NCBI RefSeq assembly: GCF_001884045.1
Contig: NZ_MACF01000072.1
Coordinates: forward strand, 32,156 to 96,155
Reading direction: 5' to 3'
Source: Bacillus mobilis
GTDB lineage: Bacteria; Bacillota; Bacilli; Bacillales; Bacillaceae_G
Length of the DNA stretch: 64,000 nucleotides
Below are positions 47,329-57,136 of this stretch, piece after piece; position 1 is the first letter of the stretch; each line of letters begins with the position of its first letter. The position numbers and the translations under genes are program-made. The notes under the pieces are model-generated. The model was given only the letters and a program-made list of their open reading frames with translations, ran no database searches and was not told where the DNA came from.

Positions 47329-47463
47329 ATGGGTAAAGATCGTCAAGAACGAAAACTAAGAGAATCACGCCGCGTTGAATCTGATCGTGACCAATCACTA
47401 CAATATCCAGGTGCAACTGGACTAGATACACCAGAGCAAGCTCGAAAACAAAATCAGCACTAA
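47329..47463 (+). CDS. ypzI: Small conserved protein YpzI
   Basis: The 44-residue, highly charged protein begins MGKDRQERKLRESRRVESDR and ends in PGATGLDTPEQARKQNQH. It matches the YpzI family. AAGGAGGTG lies ten nt before the ATG. The frame opens earlier at 47251, but the upstream part is not conserved. It is divergent from yphA and followed directly by a terminator. Function unknown. Confidence 0.88.
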   Translation: MGKDRQERKLRESRRVESDRDQSLQYPGATGLDTPEQARKQNQH

Positions 47464-47466
47464 TGA

Positions 47467-47507
47467 ATACAAAAAGACGGTTTCGATATTGTACGAAACC
47501 GTCTTTT
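47467..47507 (+). terminator. Terminator after ypzI
   Basis: AAAAGACGGTTTCG/CGAAACCGTCTTTT hairpin, eight bases past the stop. Confidence 0.88.
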
Positions 47508-47753
47508 ACATTTTACTTATATCGAAATAATATTTCATATATAAATCTTTCTAGGTTTATTTTTACCTCCACCTATTTCCTTTGACAAAATCAAACCATT
47601 CCCAATCATTCAGCCTTACAATATCTACATTTTCCAGCCTCTATTTCAGTCGCAATTTTCACAAACTAATGTTTATATACATAATAATATTTTTTTTATT
47701 TTTATAGAATATTATTTTTTTCCTCACTTTACATTACTAAACAGAACAGAAAA
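47508..47753. other. Gap between ypzI and fni
   Basis: This is A/T-rich, including a run of about 60 bases near 47675-47720 that is nearly all A and T. No gene, promoter or repeat could be supported. Confidence 0.5.
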
Positions 47754-47781
47754 CAAAAAAATCAACCAAACGGTTGATTTT

Positions 47782-47783
<2 letters not shown>
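47754..47783 (-). terminator. Terminator after fni
   Basis: AAAAAATCAACC/GGTTGATTTTTT hairpin overlapping the fni stop by two bases; symmetrical, so active on either strand. Confidence 0.85.
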
Positions 47784-48843
<1,060 letters not shown>

Positions 48844-49992
48844 TTATTTCTTTAATTTTTTCAGTTGTTCACCAATAATATCACTTAATTGGAAAGTAGC
48901 AGAATCAGCATTTGGTTCATACTGACTGTAATCTTCAATTACATTATTTTCCTCAAGCGCTTCTTTTATACTTAAAGAAATACGTTTCTCTGCTACATGG
49001 ACTTCAAGCACTTTCACTTTCACTTCTTGTCCCATTTCCAATACTTCACTTGGATTTTTCACGTGACGATTTGCAATTTGAGATACGTGCACAAGACCTT
49101 CAACGCCAGGTAAAACTTCAACGAATGCACCGAATGTAACAAGACGTTTTACTACTCCCTCACGAATATCTCCAGCTTTTAGTTCGCCAGCCACATTTTC
49201 CCAAGGTCCTGGTTGAGCTGCTTTAATTGATAAAGAAATACGTTGTGTATCAGCATCAACAGATAACACCTTCACCTTTACCTTTTGCCCTTGCTCTAAT
49301 ACTTCAGAAGGTTGCTCTACACGTTCGTGTGAAATTTGTGAAATATGAACTAAACCGTCCACACCACCAACATTTACGAAAGCACCAAAATCAGTTAATC
49401 GTTGTACTGTTCCTTCAACAACGTCGCCTTCTTTTAATGAAGAGATTGCTTCTTTTTTCTTAGAATCTAGCTCTAATTCTACTACTGCTTTATGCGAAAG
49501 GATTACACGATTTTTTTCGCGGTCTAATTCAACAATTTTCACGGCTAATGTTTTGCCTTTATAGTCAGTAAAATCTTCTACATAATGTACTTCTACAAGT
49601 GAAGCTGGGATAAAACCACGAACACCAAGGTCCACAACTAATCCACCATTCACGATATCTTTTACAGTCACATCAAATACATGACCAGAAGTAAATTTCT
49701 CTTGTAATTCTACCCACGCTTTTTCTGCATCAACAGCACGTTTAGATAAGACAAGGTCATCCTCTTCTAATTTAATAACCTTTAATTCTAGTGTTTGATC
49801 TAATTCTACTACATCGCTTGCTTTTTCAATATGAACGTTAGCTAATTCACTAATTGGAATTACGCCATCTGTTTTGTATCCAACATTTACAAGCACTTGT
49901 TTCTCTTCAACCTTCGTTACAGAACCTGTAACAACGTCACCAACTTGTAATTCTTTTGAATCCATAACTTCTTCATTCATTTTCTCTACCAT
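48844..49992 (-). CDS. ypfD: S1-domain RNA-binding protein (ribosomal protein S1 homologue)
   Basis: The 382-residue protein has four tandem S1 domains (about 17-85, 103-168, 190-258, 276-344), with repeated motifs such as [23 protein letters not shown] and [24 protein letters not shown]. It is related to S1 but shorter than the six-domain E. coli protein. It probably helps translation or RNA handling. GGGAGG precedes the ATG at 49992. Confidence 0.94.
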   Translation of the reverse strand: MVEKMNEEVMDSKELQVGDVVTGSVTKVEEKQVLVNVGYKTDGVIPISELANVHIEKASDVVELDQTLELKVIKLEEDDLVLSKRAVDAEKAWVELQEKFTSGHVFDVTVKDIVNGGLVVDLGVRGFIPASLVEVHYVEDFTDYKGKTLAVKIVELDREKNRVILSHKAVVELELDSKKKEAISSLKEGDVVEGTVQRLTDFGAFVNVGGVDGLVHISQISHERVEQPSEVLEQGQKVKVKVLSVDADTQRISLSIKAAQPGPWENVAGELKAGDIREGVVKRLVTFGAFVEVLPGVEGLVHVSQIANRHVKNPSEVLEMGQEVKVKVLEVHVAEKRISLSIKEALEENNVIEDYSQYEPNADSATFQLSDIIGEQLKKLKK

Positions 49993-50298
49993 GGAAATAC
50001 CTCCCTACAGAATTGACAAAGCATTTTTTATGTATATACGAAATGAAAACGAATGTTTTCATTTGCATGTTTAAGAATTTATCATCACATACTCAGTTTT
50101 CATACATTTTACTAGAAAATATATTAAACCTATATAAATAGTATACAGCAAAATCATCTTGAAGAAAGTATGTTTTGAAATATAATAGCGAATATATTCT
50201 GAAAGTTTTATCCCTCTTTTACTAACTTCTTACAAATCCGATCATTTGTCAAGGAAAGAGGTTCACAATTCACGTATCCTTTACATTTCTATACAAAC
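49993..50298. other. Gap between cmk and ypfD
   Basis: A/T-rich intergenic DNA. A -10-like TATACT (on the - strand near 50142) may belong to a ypfD promoter, but the matching -35 is weak. No gene is visible. Confidence 0.4.
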
Positions 50299-50328
50299 AA
50301 AAAAAGAAAGAGGCTATCCCCTTTCTTT
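50299..50328 (-). terminator. Terminator after cmk
   Basis: AAAGAAAG/CTTTCTTT-based hairpin with a T7 run on the - strand; its arm overlaps the last bases of cmk. Confidence 0.65.
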
Positions 50329-51004
50329 ATTTCGCAAACACTCCTGAAACAATACTCATAATTTTTTGGACAACTTCTTCAATTGATAAAGAAGTTGTAT
50401 CTAATTCCAATGCATCATCAGCTTTTTTTAGAGGAGAAACTTCGCGTTCTGAATCTAATTTATCACGCTGAGCAATTTCTTCTTTTAACTGCTCTAAATT
50501 AGAATCGAAACCTTTATTCATATTTTCTAAATGTCTTCTTTCTGCTCTTTCTTCAACAGAAGCAAGCATAAAGATCTTCACTTCAGCATCTGGTAACACA
50601 TGTGTACCAATATCACGGCCATCCATTACAACGCCGCCTTTTTCCGCTAACTCTTGTTGACGACGTACCATTTCTTCACGAACAAGGCGATGTTTCGCTA
50701 CAATAGATACTCGATTCGTCACATCAGGTGTACGAATTACTTCAGAAACATCTTGTCCATTTAAAAATACAAGTTGTGTATTTTCTCCTTGTTGAAACTC
50801 AATATGCACATTTTTTACAACTTCCATTAACTGCTCTTCATTTTCAATGTCCACTTTTTGCTCAAGGGCTGCATATGTAATCGCACGATACATTGCGCCT
50901 GTATCAATATAAACGTAAGAAAGTTTCTTCGCTACTACTTTCGCAACTGTACTTTTTCCAGCAGCTGCTGGACCATCTATAGCAATTGAAATTCGTTTAT
51001 CCAT
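50327..51004 (-). CDS. cmk: Cytidylate kinase
   Basis: The 225-residue NMP kinase phosphorylates CMP/dCMP. P-loop [26 protein letters not shown] and [23 protein letters not shown] are clear. GAGGTG precedes the ATG. It lies before ypfD, as in B. subtilis. Confidence 0.98.
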   Translation of the reverse strand: MDKRISIAIDGPAAAGKSTVAKVVAKKLSYVYIDTGAMYRAITYAALEQKVDIENEEQLMEVVKNVHIEFQQGENTQLVFLNGQDVSEVIRTPDVTNRVSIVAKHRLVREEMVRRQQELAEKGGVVMDGRDIGTHVLPDAEVKIFMLASVEERAERRHLENMNKGFDSNLEQLKEEIAQRDKLDSEREVSPLKKADDALELDTTSLSIEEVVQKIMSIVSGVFAK

Positions 51005-51038
51005 TGTAACACCTCATTTTTTCACTTATAAAACAAAA

Positions 51039-51066
51039 CGAAAAGCAGGCATTCTCCTGCTTCTTC
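51039..51066 (-). terminator. Hairpin between ypfB and cmk
   Basis: AAGCAGG/CCTGCTT stem followed by TTTTCGTTTTG on the - strand, 35 nt before the cmk start. It would stop ypfB transcripts or attenuate read-through into cmk. Confidence 0.65.
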
Positions 51067-51132
51067 TCATTTGCTTCACGTCATTAAATCCTCAATTATT
51101 GTAGCATAATCCTTCATAGAAGAAAATGAAAA

Positions 51133-51306
51133 CTACCTATTCACCTGTAAGGTTTCTACTTTGTCTTTTACCATGACACCTTCATAATAAACAATTTTAG
51201 ATAAATATTTCACTGATGACTTATGTATAAATAACAATTGCACAACCGAAAGACAAATGAATTGTATTACTAATATACGAATAATAATTTGCTCCACCTT
51301 TTTCAA
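51133..51306 (-). CDS. ypfB: Small DUF5359 membrane protein YpfB
   Basis: A 57-residue frame starts at TTG (51306) after GGAGGGAG. It reads KKVEQIIIRILVIQFICLSV with one membrane helix, then KYLSKIVYYEGVMVKDKVE. Length, the N-terminal helix and the YYEGV segment match YpfB (DUF5359), which lies near cmk in B. subtilis. Function unknown. The upstream neighbours ypfA, ypeB and sleB of B. subtilis are not here. Confidence 0.8.
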   Translation of the reverse strand: MKKVEQIIIRILVIQFICLSVVQLLFIHKSSVKYLSKIVYYEGVMVKDKVETLQVNR

Positions 51307-51486
51307 CGTAATTGCTCCCTCCTATCCTATATTTACACTTTCCGTTTCGTGGTTTTACACATCGTACATATAGCAGCTAACTTTATTGTCATTTTCGAGG
51401 CATACTTTTATACATTTCCATTGTCGAATTTACTCAAAACATGTTATGTTCTAAATGTATTTTTTTACTTGAAAGGGGTATAAGCA

Positions 51487-52461
51487 TTGAAAAGAATCCT
51501 AGTTTTACACACAGGTGGAACAATTGCAATGGAGGAAGATAAAGAAACTGGGGTCGTACAACCAGGTGAAAAAAATCCTCTTTTAAAATTTATTCCTGAT
51601 TTAGAAGGCGATGTTGATTTAATCGTTGAAGACGTGTTCCATCTACCATCTCCTCATATGACACCGAGCGAAATGTTACAATTACAAGTCATCATCGATG
51701 AAAGAGTAAAACAAGACAACATTCATGGCGTAGTCATTACGCATGGTACGGATACATTAGAAGAAACAGCCTATTTCTTAGATTTAACAGTACAGGCCAC
51801 TATTCCAATCGTTGTAACAGGCGCAATGCGTTCTAGTAATGAATTAGGTGCTGATGGTCTATATAACTTCTTATCGGCTGTAAAAGTCGCTAGCTGTAGT
51901 GAAGCAGCTGAAAAAGGTGTTCTAGTCGTATTAAACGACGAAATTCATTGCGCTACAAATGTAACGAAAACACATACAAGTAACGTGGCAACATTCCAGA
52001 GTCCACAGTATGGACCAATTGGTATGGTAACAAAGCGCGGCGTTGTATTCCATCACGCTTTAGTACATCACGAAACATATTCAGTAAATAAAGTTTCTAA
52101 AAACGTAGTTGTTCTAAAAGCATACGCTGGTATGGACGATACATTGTTAGCAGCAATCGAAAACCTTCCAGTAGACGGGATTGTTATTGAAGCACTTGGA
52201 CAAGGTAATTTACCTCCAAGAACACTTCCTAGTCTAGAACGATTAATAAACAAAGGAATTCCTGTCGTATTAGTTTCTCGTTGTTTCAACGGCATCGTTC
52301 AAGATGTATATTCATATGAAGGTGGCGGCAAACAATTAAAAGATATGGGTATTGTATTCACATACGGTTTAAATGCTCAAAAAGCACGTATTAAATTATT
52401 AGTTGCATTAGAGAATACAACTTCTCATGAATCAATCCAAAATATGTTTATGCACGATTAA
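51487..52461 (+). CDS. ansA: L-asparaginase type I
   Basis: The 324-residue amidohydrolase turns asparagine into aspartate and ammonia. Both catalytic threonine motifs are seen: LHTGGTIAMEED (Thr near 12) and ITHGTDTLEETAYFLDL (Thr/Asp/Lys triad region). It starts at TTG with AAAGGGG upstream. It stands alone on the + strand and converges with ypdA. Confidence 0.93.
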   Translation: MKRILVLHTGGTIAMEEDKETGVVQPGEKNPLLKFIPDLEGDVDLIVEDVFHLPSPHMTPSEMLQLQVIIDERVKQDNIHGVVITHGTDTLEETAYFLDLTVQATIPIVVTGAMRSSNELGADGLYNFLSAVKVASCSEAAEKGVLVVLNDEIHCATNVTKTHTSNVATFQSPQYGPIGMVTKRGVVFHHALVHHETYSVNKVSKNVVVLKAYAGMDDTLLAAIENLPVDGIVIEALGQGNLPPRTLPSLERLINKGIPVVLVSRCFNGIVQDVYSYEGGGKQLKDMGIVFTYGLNAQKARIKLLVALENTTSHESIQNMFMHD

Positions 52462-52500
52462 AAAAGAAGCTGTCGAAATTTATTTCGACAGCTTCTTCTT
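52461..52500. terminator. Convergent terminator between ansA and ypdA
   Basis: AAGAAGCTGTCGAAAT/ATTTCGACAGCTTCTT stem shared by the two converging genes; both stop codons touch it. Confidence 0.88.
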
Positions 52501-53479
52501 ACATTTCTCTCGTTGCAATGGTTTGCGCAATCGCATCCCCATGAAATCGACCGTTCTCAATAAATATTTCATTTGCATTATTTCCAGCAGCAATTACACC
52601 TGCAATGAAAATATTTTCAGTGTTCGTTTCCATTGTATCCTCTGTATAAATTGGGCGTCCTGTTTCCTCATCAATCCGAACACCCATCCTCGTTAAGAAA
52701 CTATGATCAGGATGGTAACCAGTCATCGCAAATACAAAATCATTTTGGATTGTATATGCCTCATCATCAACTGTAAACGTTAATGTATGTTCAGTAACTT
52801 CTTTCACGTGAGCCCCGAAATGCATTTGAATTGTGCCGCTTCGCACTAATGCCTCAAACTCCGGCAAAATCCACGGCTTAATGCTCGGAGAGTACTCACT
52901 TCCGCGATATAAAACTGTTACACGCGCACCGGCTTTAACAAGTTCTAACGCCGCATCTACACTCGAGTTTTTCCCACCTATAACTACTACATCTCGATCA
53001 AAATAAGGATGTCCCTCTTTAAAATAGTGAGCTACTTTCTTCAATTCCTCACCTGGAACATTCATATAATTTGGATTGTCATAATATCCAGTTGCTACAA
53101 CAATATATTTCGCTATATATATTTCTTTACTTCCGTCACGCTTTGTCGTTTCAACTTGAAAAACGTCTCCATCCTTTTGAACTTTCTCCACTCGCTCAAA
53201 AGCATTTACACGTACAGATTTACGCTTTACTACTTCACGATAATACGCAAGCGCTTGATTTCGAACAGGCTTACGATTTTCTGTAATAAAAGCTACATCA
53301 CCAATTTCTAATTTTTCACTAGAAGAGAAAAATGTTTGATGTGTTGGATAATTATAAATCGCATTTACAATGTTTCCTTTTTCAATTACTAACGGGTTTA
53401 TCCCTACCTTTTGCAACGAAATTGCTGCTGCTAATCCGCACGGACCGCCTCCAATTATGATAGCTGTTTCTTTCTGCAT
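52499..53479 (-). CDS. ypdA: Bacillithiol disulfide reductase YpdA
   Basis: The 326-residue flavoprotein has FAD motif IIGGGPCGLAAAISL, NADPH motif VVIGGKNSSVDAALELVKAG and a C-terminal ENIFIAGVIAAGNNANEIFIENGRFHG. YpdA (Bdr) reduces bacillithiol disulfide with NADPH, linking to bshA/bshB1 at 16-18 kb. The Cys in the GGGPCG loop is the catalytic type described for the family. Confidence 0.95.
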   Translation of the reverse strand: MQKETAIIIGGGPCGLAAAISLQKVGINPLVIEKGNIVNAIYNYPTHQTFFSSSEKLEIGDVAFITENRKPVRNQALAYYREVVKRKSVRVNAFERVEKVQKDGDVFQVETTKRDGSKEIYIAKYIVVATGYYDNPNYMNVPGEELKKVAHYFKEGHPYFDRDVVVIGGKNSSVDAALELVKAGARVTVLYRGSEYSPSIKPWILPEFEALVRSGTIQMHFGAHVKEVTEHTLTFTVDDEAYTIQNDFVFAMTGYHPDHSFLTRMGVRIDEETGRPIYTEDTMETNTENIFIAGVIAAGNNANEIFIENGRFHGDAIAQTIATREM

Positions 53480-53528
53480 ACTCAGCTCACTCCTAGTCTT
53501 CTACCAATACGCTATTTATAAAAACAAG

Positions 53529-53553
53529 AAAAAACCTACTTACAGCAGTAGGC
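53529..53553 (-). terminator. Terminator after the amidase gene
   Basis: CCTACT/AGTAGG stem followed by T6 on the - strand, 36 nt past the stop. Confidence 0.75.
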
Positions 53554-53588
53554 ACCTATCTTTATTGTATTCATTTTTCATATATTTG

Positions 53589-54119
53589 TCATCTAAACGA
53601 AACGTACATCCGATAGACATCTGCTAAAAACTGCTGAAATTTAATACCTTGTTTTCCTAATACATTTTCAGGATCAATCTTTCTAGCTGGGTCAAGTGTT
53701 TTATGTGATACGATATCTTTTTTCGGATTCAAGCCGAAGTTTTGACATAAATACGCATGATACCACGTAAAACGGGTATATGCTTCCCAAAAGTTAACAT
53801 CACCGCCATAACAAAGTTCCACTCCAATGGCAGCCTTATTGGCATCATAACCATATAAGTCATTATCTGTCGGCACACCATATCGAACATGATAGGCTAC
53901 TTCATTTATAGGAACAATTTCCAATATTGTTTTATCATCTATAAATGTATGTGCCGAAGCTTTCGGTTGTATTTCATTAAAGTAATCCCGATTCCCTATC
54001 GCATTGCTACCAGGGTTCCCCGTATCATGACTTACAATAAATCTTACTTTAGAAAGAGGAATTCCCGGTCGTGAACTTCCATACCCAATATAGTTACGCT
54101 CTATAGGAAACATCGCCAT
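53589..54119 (-). CDS. N-acetylmuramoyl-L-alanine amidase (Amidase_2)
   Basis: The 176-residue zinc amidase has first zinc His in FIVSHDTGNPGS, KASAHTFIDDKTILEIVP and second zinc region IVSHKTLDPARKIDP. It lacks a signal peptide and cell-wall-binding repeats, unlike many autolysins. It is similar to the CwlA/XlyA-type catalytic domain and may act in sporulation or lysis of the mother cell; this is inference. The ATG at 54119 follows TGGGAG. Confidence 0.85.
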   Translation of the reverse strand: MAMFPIERNYIGYGSSRPGIPLSKVRFIVSHDTGNPGSNAIGNRDYFNEIQPKASAHTFIDDKTILEIVPINEVAYHVRYGVPTDNDLYGYDANKAAIGVELCYGGDVNFWEAYTRFTWYHAYLCQNFGLNPKKDIVSHKTLDPARKIDPENVLGKQGIKFQQFLADVYRMYVSFR

Positions 54120-54198
54120 TACTACCAACTCCCAATTCAGAAGATTACCTTACTTCTTTATATATGTATTCGGTAGCAATGTCCTTATCGCATATTTC

Positions 54199-54435
54199 TT
54201 ACGCGAAGAGAAAATCGAAAATATTTGATGTGAATACCATAAATAATAAAATACTTACAGCAACTCCATAAAAACCGTAAAACCAAACACAATCCTCTTT
54301 CGTATCTAAACCGAAAAATTTATTTACTGATTGTAATAATGTGCCACGCTTACTTTGTTTGTTTCTTAATACTTCCACTCGTTCTACAACATCTGCTGGC
54401 ATCATAAATCTTTGGTCTACTGTCATTTTCATCAT
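54199..54435 (-). CDS. Small membrane protein, unknown
   Basis: The 78-residue protein has a soluble N-terminal half (MTVDQRFMMPADVVERVEVLRNKQSKRG) and one C-terminal membrane helix (VWFYGFYGVAVSILLFMVF). AAGGAGAGA lies before the ATG at 54435. I do not recognise the family with certainty. Confidence 0.7.
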   Translation of the reverse strand: MMKMTVDQRFMMPADVVERVEVLRNKQSKRGTLLQSVNKFFGLDTKEDCVWFYGFYGVAVSILLFMVFTSNIFDFLFA

Positions 54436-54528
54436 TTATCTCTCCTTAAAATCATTTCCGTTTTGTTTATCTAAGGAAAGTATAGCACGTTCGTTCGTGT
54501 AGAACAAGCGTTCTTTTTTATTTTTATT

Positions 54529-54738
54529 TTATTTTTCAACAAACCAATTAATAATTACCAATATAACAGCGATAATTGGTCCTACTATAACTGCACCAAA
54601 TATTAAAAACAGCAGTCCTTCCCCGAACACCCGAACGATACTTGTTTTTGGGGCTTTCGTCGTTCTCGCGAGTTCTCCCTCTAACCTCTTAACTTTTTCT
54701 TCTAATTGTTCTACTCGTTCCATCATTTCATTTTCCAT
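54529..54738 (-). CDS. Small coiled-coil membrane protein, unknown
   Basis: The 69-residue protein has an N-terminal heptad-rich coil (MENEMMERVEQLEEKVKRLEGEL) followed by a membrane segment (GLLFLIFGAVIVGPIIAVILVIINWF). GAGGTGG precedes the ATG at 54738; the longer frame crosses the gudB terminator and is rejected. Not in B. subtilis at this place as far as I recall. Function unknown. Confidence 0.75.
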   Translation of the reverse strand: MENEMMERVEQLEEKVKRLEGELARTTKAPKTSIVRVFGEGLLFLIFGAVIVGPIIAVILVIINWFVEK

Positions 54739-54765
54739 ATACACCACCTCATTCTTATATTTCAA

Positions 54766-54803
54766 CAAAAAAACGTGATTCCCTCGAAAGGAATCACGTT
54801 TTC
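54766..54803 (-). terminator. Terminator after gudB
   Basis: AAACGTGATTCC/GGAATCACGTTT stem with T7 on the - strand, 14 nt past the stop. Confidence 0.9.
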
Positions 54804-54816
54804 TCATAATATAATA

Positions 54817-56103
54817 TTATACCCAACCTCTGAAGCGACTTGCTTCAGCCATTTTACGAACACCAACCATATACGCCGCTAAGCGCATGTTCACTTTACG
54901 AACTTGTGCTGTTTCATAAATAGAATCAAATGATCTTACCATTACTTTTTCTAAACGTTGTTCTACTTCTTCTTCAGTCCAGTAGTAACCTTGGTTATTT
55001 TGTACCCACTCAAAGTAAGATACTGTTACACCACCAGCACTTGCTAATACGTCTGGAACAAGTAAAATGCCGCGATCTGTTAAAATTTTAGTTGCTTCTA
55101 ATGTTGTTGGACCATTTGCAGCTTCAACAACGATTTTCGCTTTAATATTGTTAGCATTTTCTTCTGTAATTTGGTTCTCAATTGCAGCCGGAACTAAAAT
55201 GTCGCAATCAAGCTCTAACAATTCTTTGTTTGAAATTGTATTATTAAATAGTTTTGTTACTGTACCGAAGCTATCACGACGGTCCAATAAATAATCAATA
55301 TCTAATCCGTTTGGATCATGCAATGCACCGTAAGCATCCGAGATTGCAATAACTTTCGCGCCTGCATCATGCATAAATTTAGCTAAGAAGCTTCCAGCGT
55401 TACCGAATCCTTGAACAACAACGCGTGCACCTTTAATATCAATTTCGCGTTTTTTCGCAGCTTCGCGAATACAAATTGTTACACCTTTCGCCGTTGCTGT
55501 TTCACGTCCATGTGATCCACCTAATACAAGTGGCTTACCTGTAATAAATCCTGGTGAATTAAATTCATCGATACGGCTATACTCATCCATCATCCATGCC
55601 ATAATCTGAGAGTTTGTGAATACATCTGGAGCTGGAATGTCTTTTGTCGGTCCTACGATTTGGCTAATTGCTCGTACATAACCGCGGCTTAATCTTTCTA
55701 ACTCACGGAATGACATTTCACGTGGGTCACAAATAATTCCACCTTTACCTCCACCGTATGGTAAATCAACAATACCACACTTTAAACTCATCCAGATTGA
55801 AAGTGCTTTCACTTCATTTTCTGTTACATTCGGATGGAAGCGAATTCCACCTTTCGTTGGACCAACAGCATCATTATGTTGTGCACGATATCCTGTAAAT
55901 ATTTTAACAGTCCCGTCATCCATACGAACTGGTATTTTCACTGTCATCATACGAATTGGTTCTTTTAATAATTCATATACTTCGTTTGGATAACCCAATT
56001 TTTCTAATGCTTCACTAATAACAATTTGTGTCGAATTCAATAATTCAAAATGTTGTTCCCTTTGTTGTTGTGTTTTTGTTTGAGTTCCCTTTTCGGCTAC
56101 CAT
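54817..56103 (-). CDS. gudB: NAD-specific glutamate dehydrogenase
   Basis: The 428-residue hexameric enzyme oxidatively deaminates glutamate. GPTKGGIRFHPNVTENEVKALSIWMSLKCGIVDLPYGGGKGG includes the catalytic lysine. The Rossmann part GARVVVQGFGNAGSFLAKFMHDAGAKV is also clear. The three-residue duplication that inactivates B. subtilis 168 GudB next to VKA is absent, so the enzyme should be active. Two cre-like sites lie upstream, suggesting repression by CcpA. It could equally be named rocG. Confidence 0.94.
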   Translation of the reverse strand: MVAEKGTQTKTQQQREQHFELLNSTQIVISEALEKLGYPNEVYELLKEPIRMMTVKIPVRMDDGTVKIFTGYRAQHNDAVGPTKGGIRFHPNVTENEVKALSIWMSLKCGIVDLPYGGGKGGIICDPREMSFRELERLSRGYVRAISQIVGPTKDIPAPDVFTNSQIMAWMMDEYSRIDEFNSPGFITGKPLVLGGSHGRETATAKGVTICIREAAKKREIDIKGARVVVQGFGNAGSFLAKFMHDAGAKVIAISDAYGALHDPNGLDIDYLLDRRDSFGTVTKLFNNTISNKELLELDCDILVPAAIENQITEENANNIKAKIVVEAANGPTTLEATKILTDRGILLVPDVLASAGGVTVSYFEWVQNNQGYYWTEEEVEQRLEKVMVRSFDSIYETAQVRKVNMRLAAYMVGVRKMAEASRFRGWV

Positions 56104-56153
56104 AGTAAGTAAACCCCCTGTAATTTCACTTGTTTAGTAAACCTTCATTGCCT

Positions 56154-56181
56154 AGTATACACCGTTAAATTTGGAATGCAA
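56154..56181 (-). promoter_or_regulatory. Promoter of gudB
   Basis: TTGCAT (56181-56176) and TATACT (56159-56154) on the - strand, 16-nt spacer, 51 nt before the gudB start. A cre-like site begins 2 nt upstream of the -35. Confidence 0.65.
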
Positions 56182-56182
56182 T

Positions 56183-56196
56183 AGAAAACGCTAACA
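56183..56196. promoter_or_regulatory. cre-like site 1 (CcpA operator)
   Basis: AGAAAACGCTAACA matches 13 of 14 positions of TGWAANCGNTNWCA. It lies directly upstream of the gudB -35. Confidence 0.6.
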
Positions 56197-56219
56197 AATA
56201 TATACAAACTATTTTCTGT

Positions 56220-56233
56220 TGCAAGCGTTTTCA
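56220..56233. promoter_or_regulatory. cre-like site 2 (CcpA operator)
   Basis: TGCAAGCGTTTTCA matches 13 of 14 positions of the cre consensus, 37 bp from site 1 centre to centre. A TATAAT (56244-56239) lies just upstream on the - strand, so this site would cover a second start point. The rest of the 347-bp gap to mecB is A/T-rich with no gene. Confidence 0.65.
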
Positions 56234-56423
56234 CTATCATTATAGTCCTTTTATCACTTTTAGAAAAGTAAAATACTTAAATATTTAAATATTTTTTATT
56301 TTACTTATATACAACACCTTAAGAAGATACTTTTAAGCAAAAAACGCCCCGGTATTTATGATTCCCACTTTACCATTGATCGTTTTGACATTTTCAGACC
56401 AATATTTTAGATTTTTCCAAATA

Positions 56424-56470
56424 AAAAAACAAAACCTTAGCTTTGTTATATTAGCTAAGGTTTTGTTTTT
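56424..56470. terminator. Terminator overlapping mecB end
   Basis: AAACAAAACCTTAGCT/AGCTAAGGTTTTGTTT stem. The last seven codons and the TAA of mecB (56453-56451) form its 5' arm on the - strand; followed by T-rich sequence. Confidence 0.85.
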
Positions 56471-57059
56471 TCACAAAGTAATTGTGTATTTGTTCAATTG
56501 CTTGAGAAGCCATTAATTCTCTACCATACTCCATTAGACGATAAATAGTTGCTGTAGACGGATTACCATATTCCGCTAAAATAGCTATAAAATCTGCCTT
56601 CAGTAATTGAACTTGCTCCTCTTCTTCCATCCAAAGATAGAAACGACCATCCCACGTATATAGTTTTCCGCCAGTTACATCAAGGTTATATAAACGATTC
56701 GACAGGTTAATTACATCATCTAGTGTAGCAAACTCATAAAGTATATGCTCGCTTTCATCTAGAGTCACTTGCATTTCAATAAACTCGTCACGGAACTCAT
56801 CATCTGTATCCACATCTTGATGTTCTTTCGTTACAATTACGACCATTCCTTGCGCTTGTAGAGAAAATACTTCAACTGCAATCGGACCATCCGCTTCAAA
56901 TCCTAGTTCCTTATTTGCTTCCTGCATCATATCACGAAATAATTGCTGTACTTTCGGTGCATTTCTCCACAAATCTTCTTTCGTTAATCCTCGTTCAGAT
57001 AAATCATCAAATGTTAAGAAAATTTTTATCTTATTGTAATTTAATCGTTCCAGCCTCAT
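56451..57059 (-). CDS. mecB: MecA-family adaptor protein MecB (YpbH)
   Basis: The 202-residue MecA paralogue begins MRLERLNYNKIKIFLTFDDLSERG. The acidic linker DVDTDDEF and the C-terminal domain with EFATLDDVINLSNRL are seen. Such adaptors deliver substrates to ClpC/ClpP. It occupies the ypbH position of B. subtilis and its end is embedded in a terminator. Confidence 0.92.
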   Translation of the reverse strand: MRLERLNYNKIKIFLTFDDLSERGLTKEDLWRNAPKVQQLFRDMMQEANKELGFEADGPIAVEVFSLQAQGMVVIVTKEHQDVDTDDEFRDEFIEMQVTLDESEHILYEFATLDDVINLSNRLYNLDVTGGKLYTWDGRFYLWMEEEEQVQLLKADFIAILAEYGNPSTATIYRLMEYGRELMASQAIEQIHNYFVKKQNLS

Positions 57060-57136
57060 CTCATACCCTCCCTACGTAACCAATGAATATAATTTTTATT
57101 ATATGAAATAGAAAATAGATGGTTCATTTCGAACAA

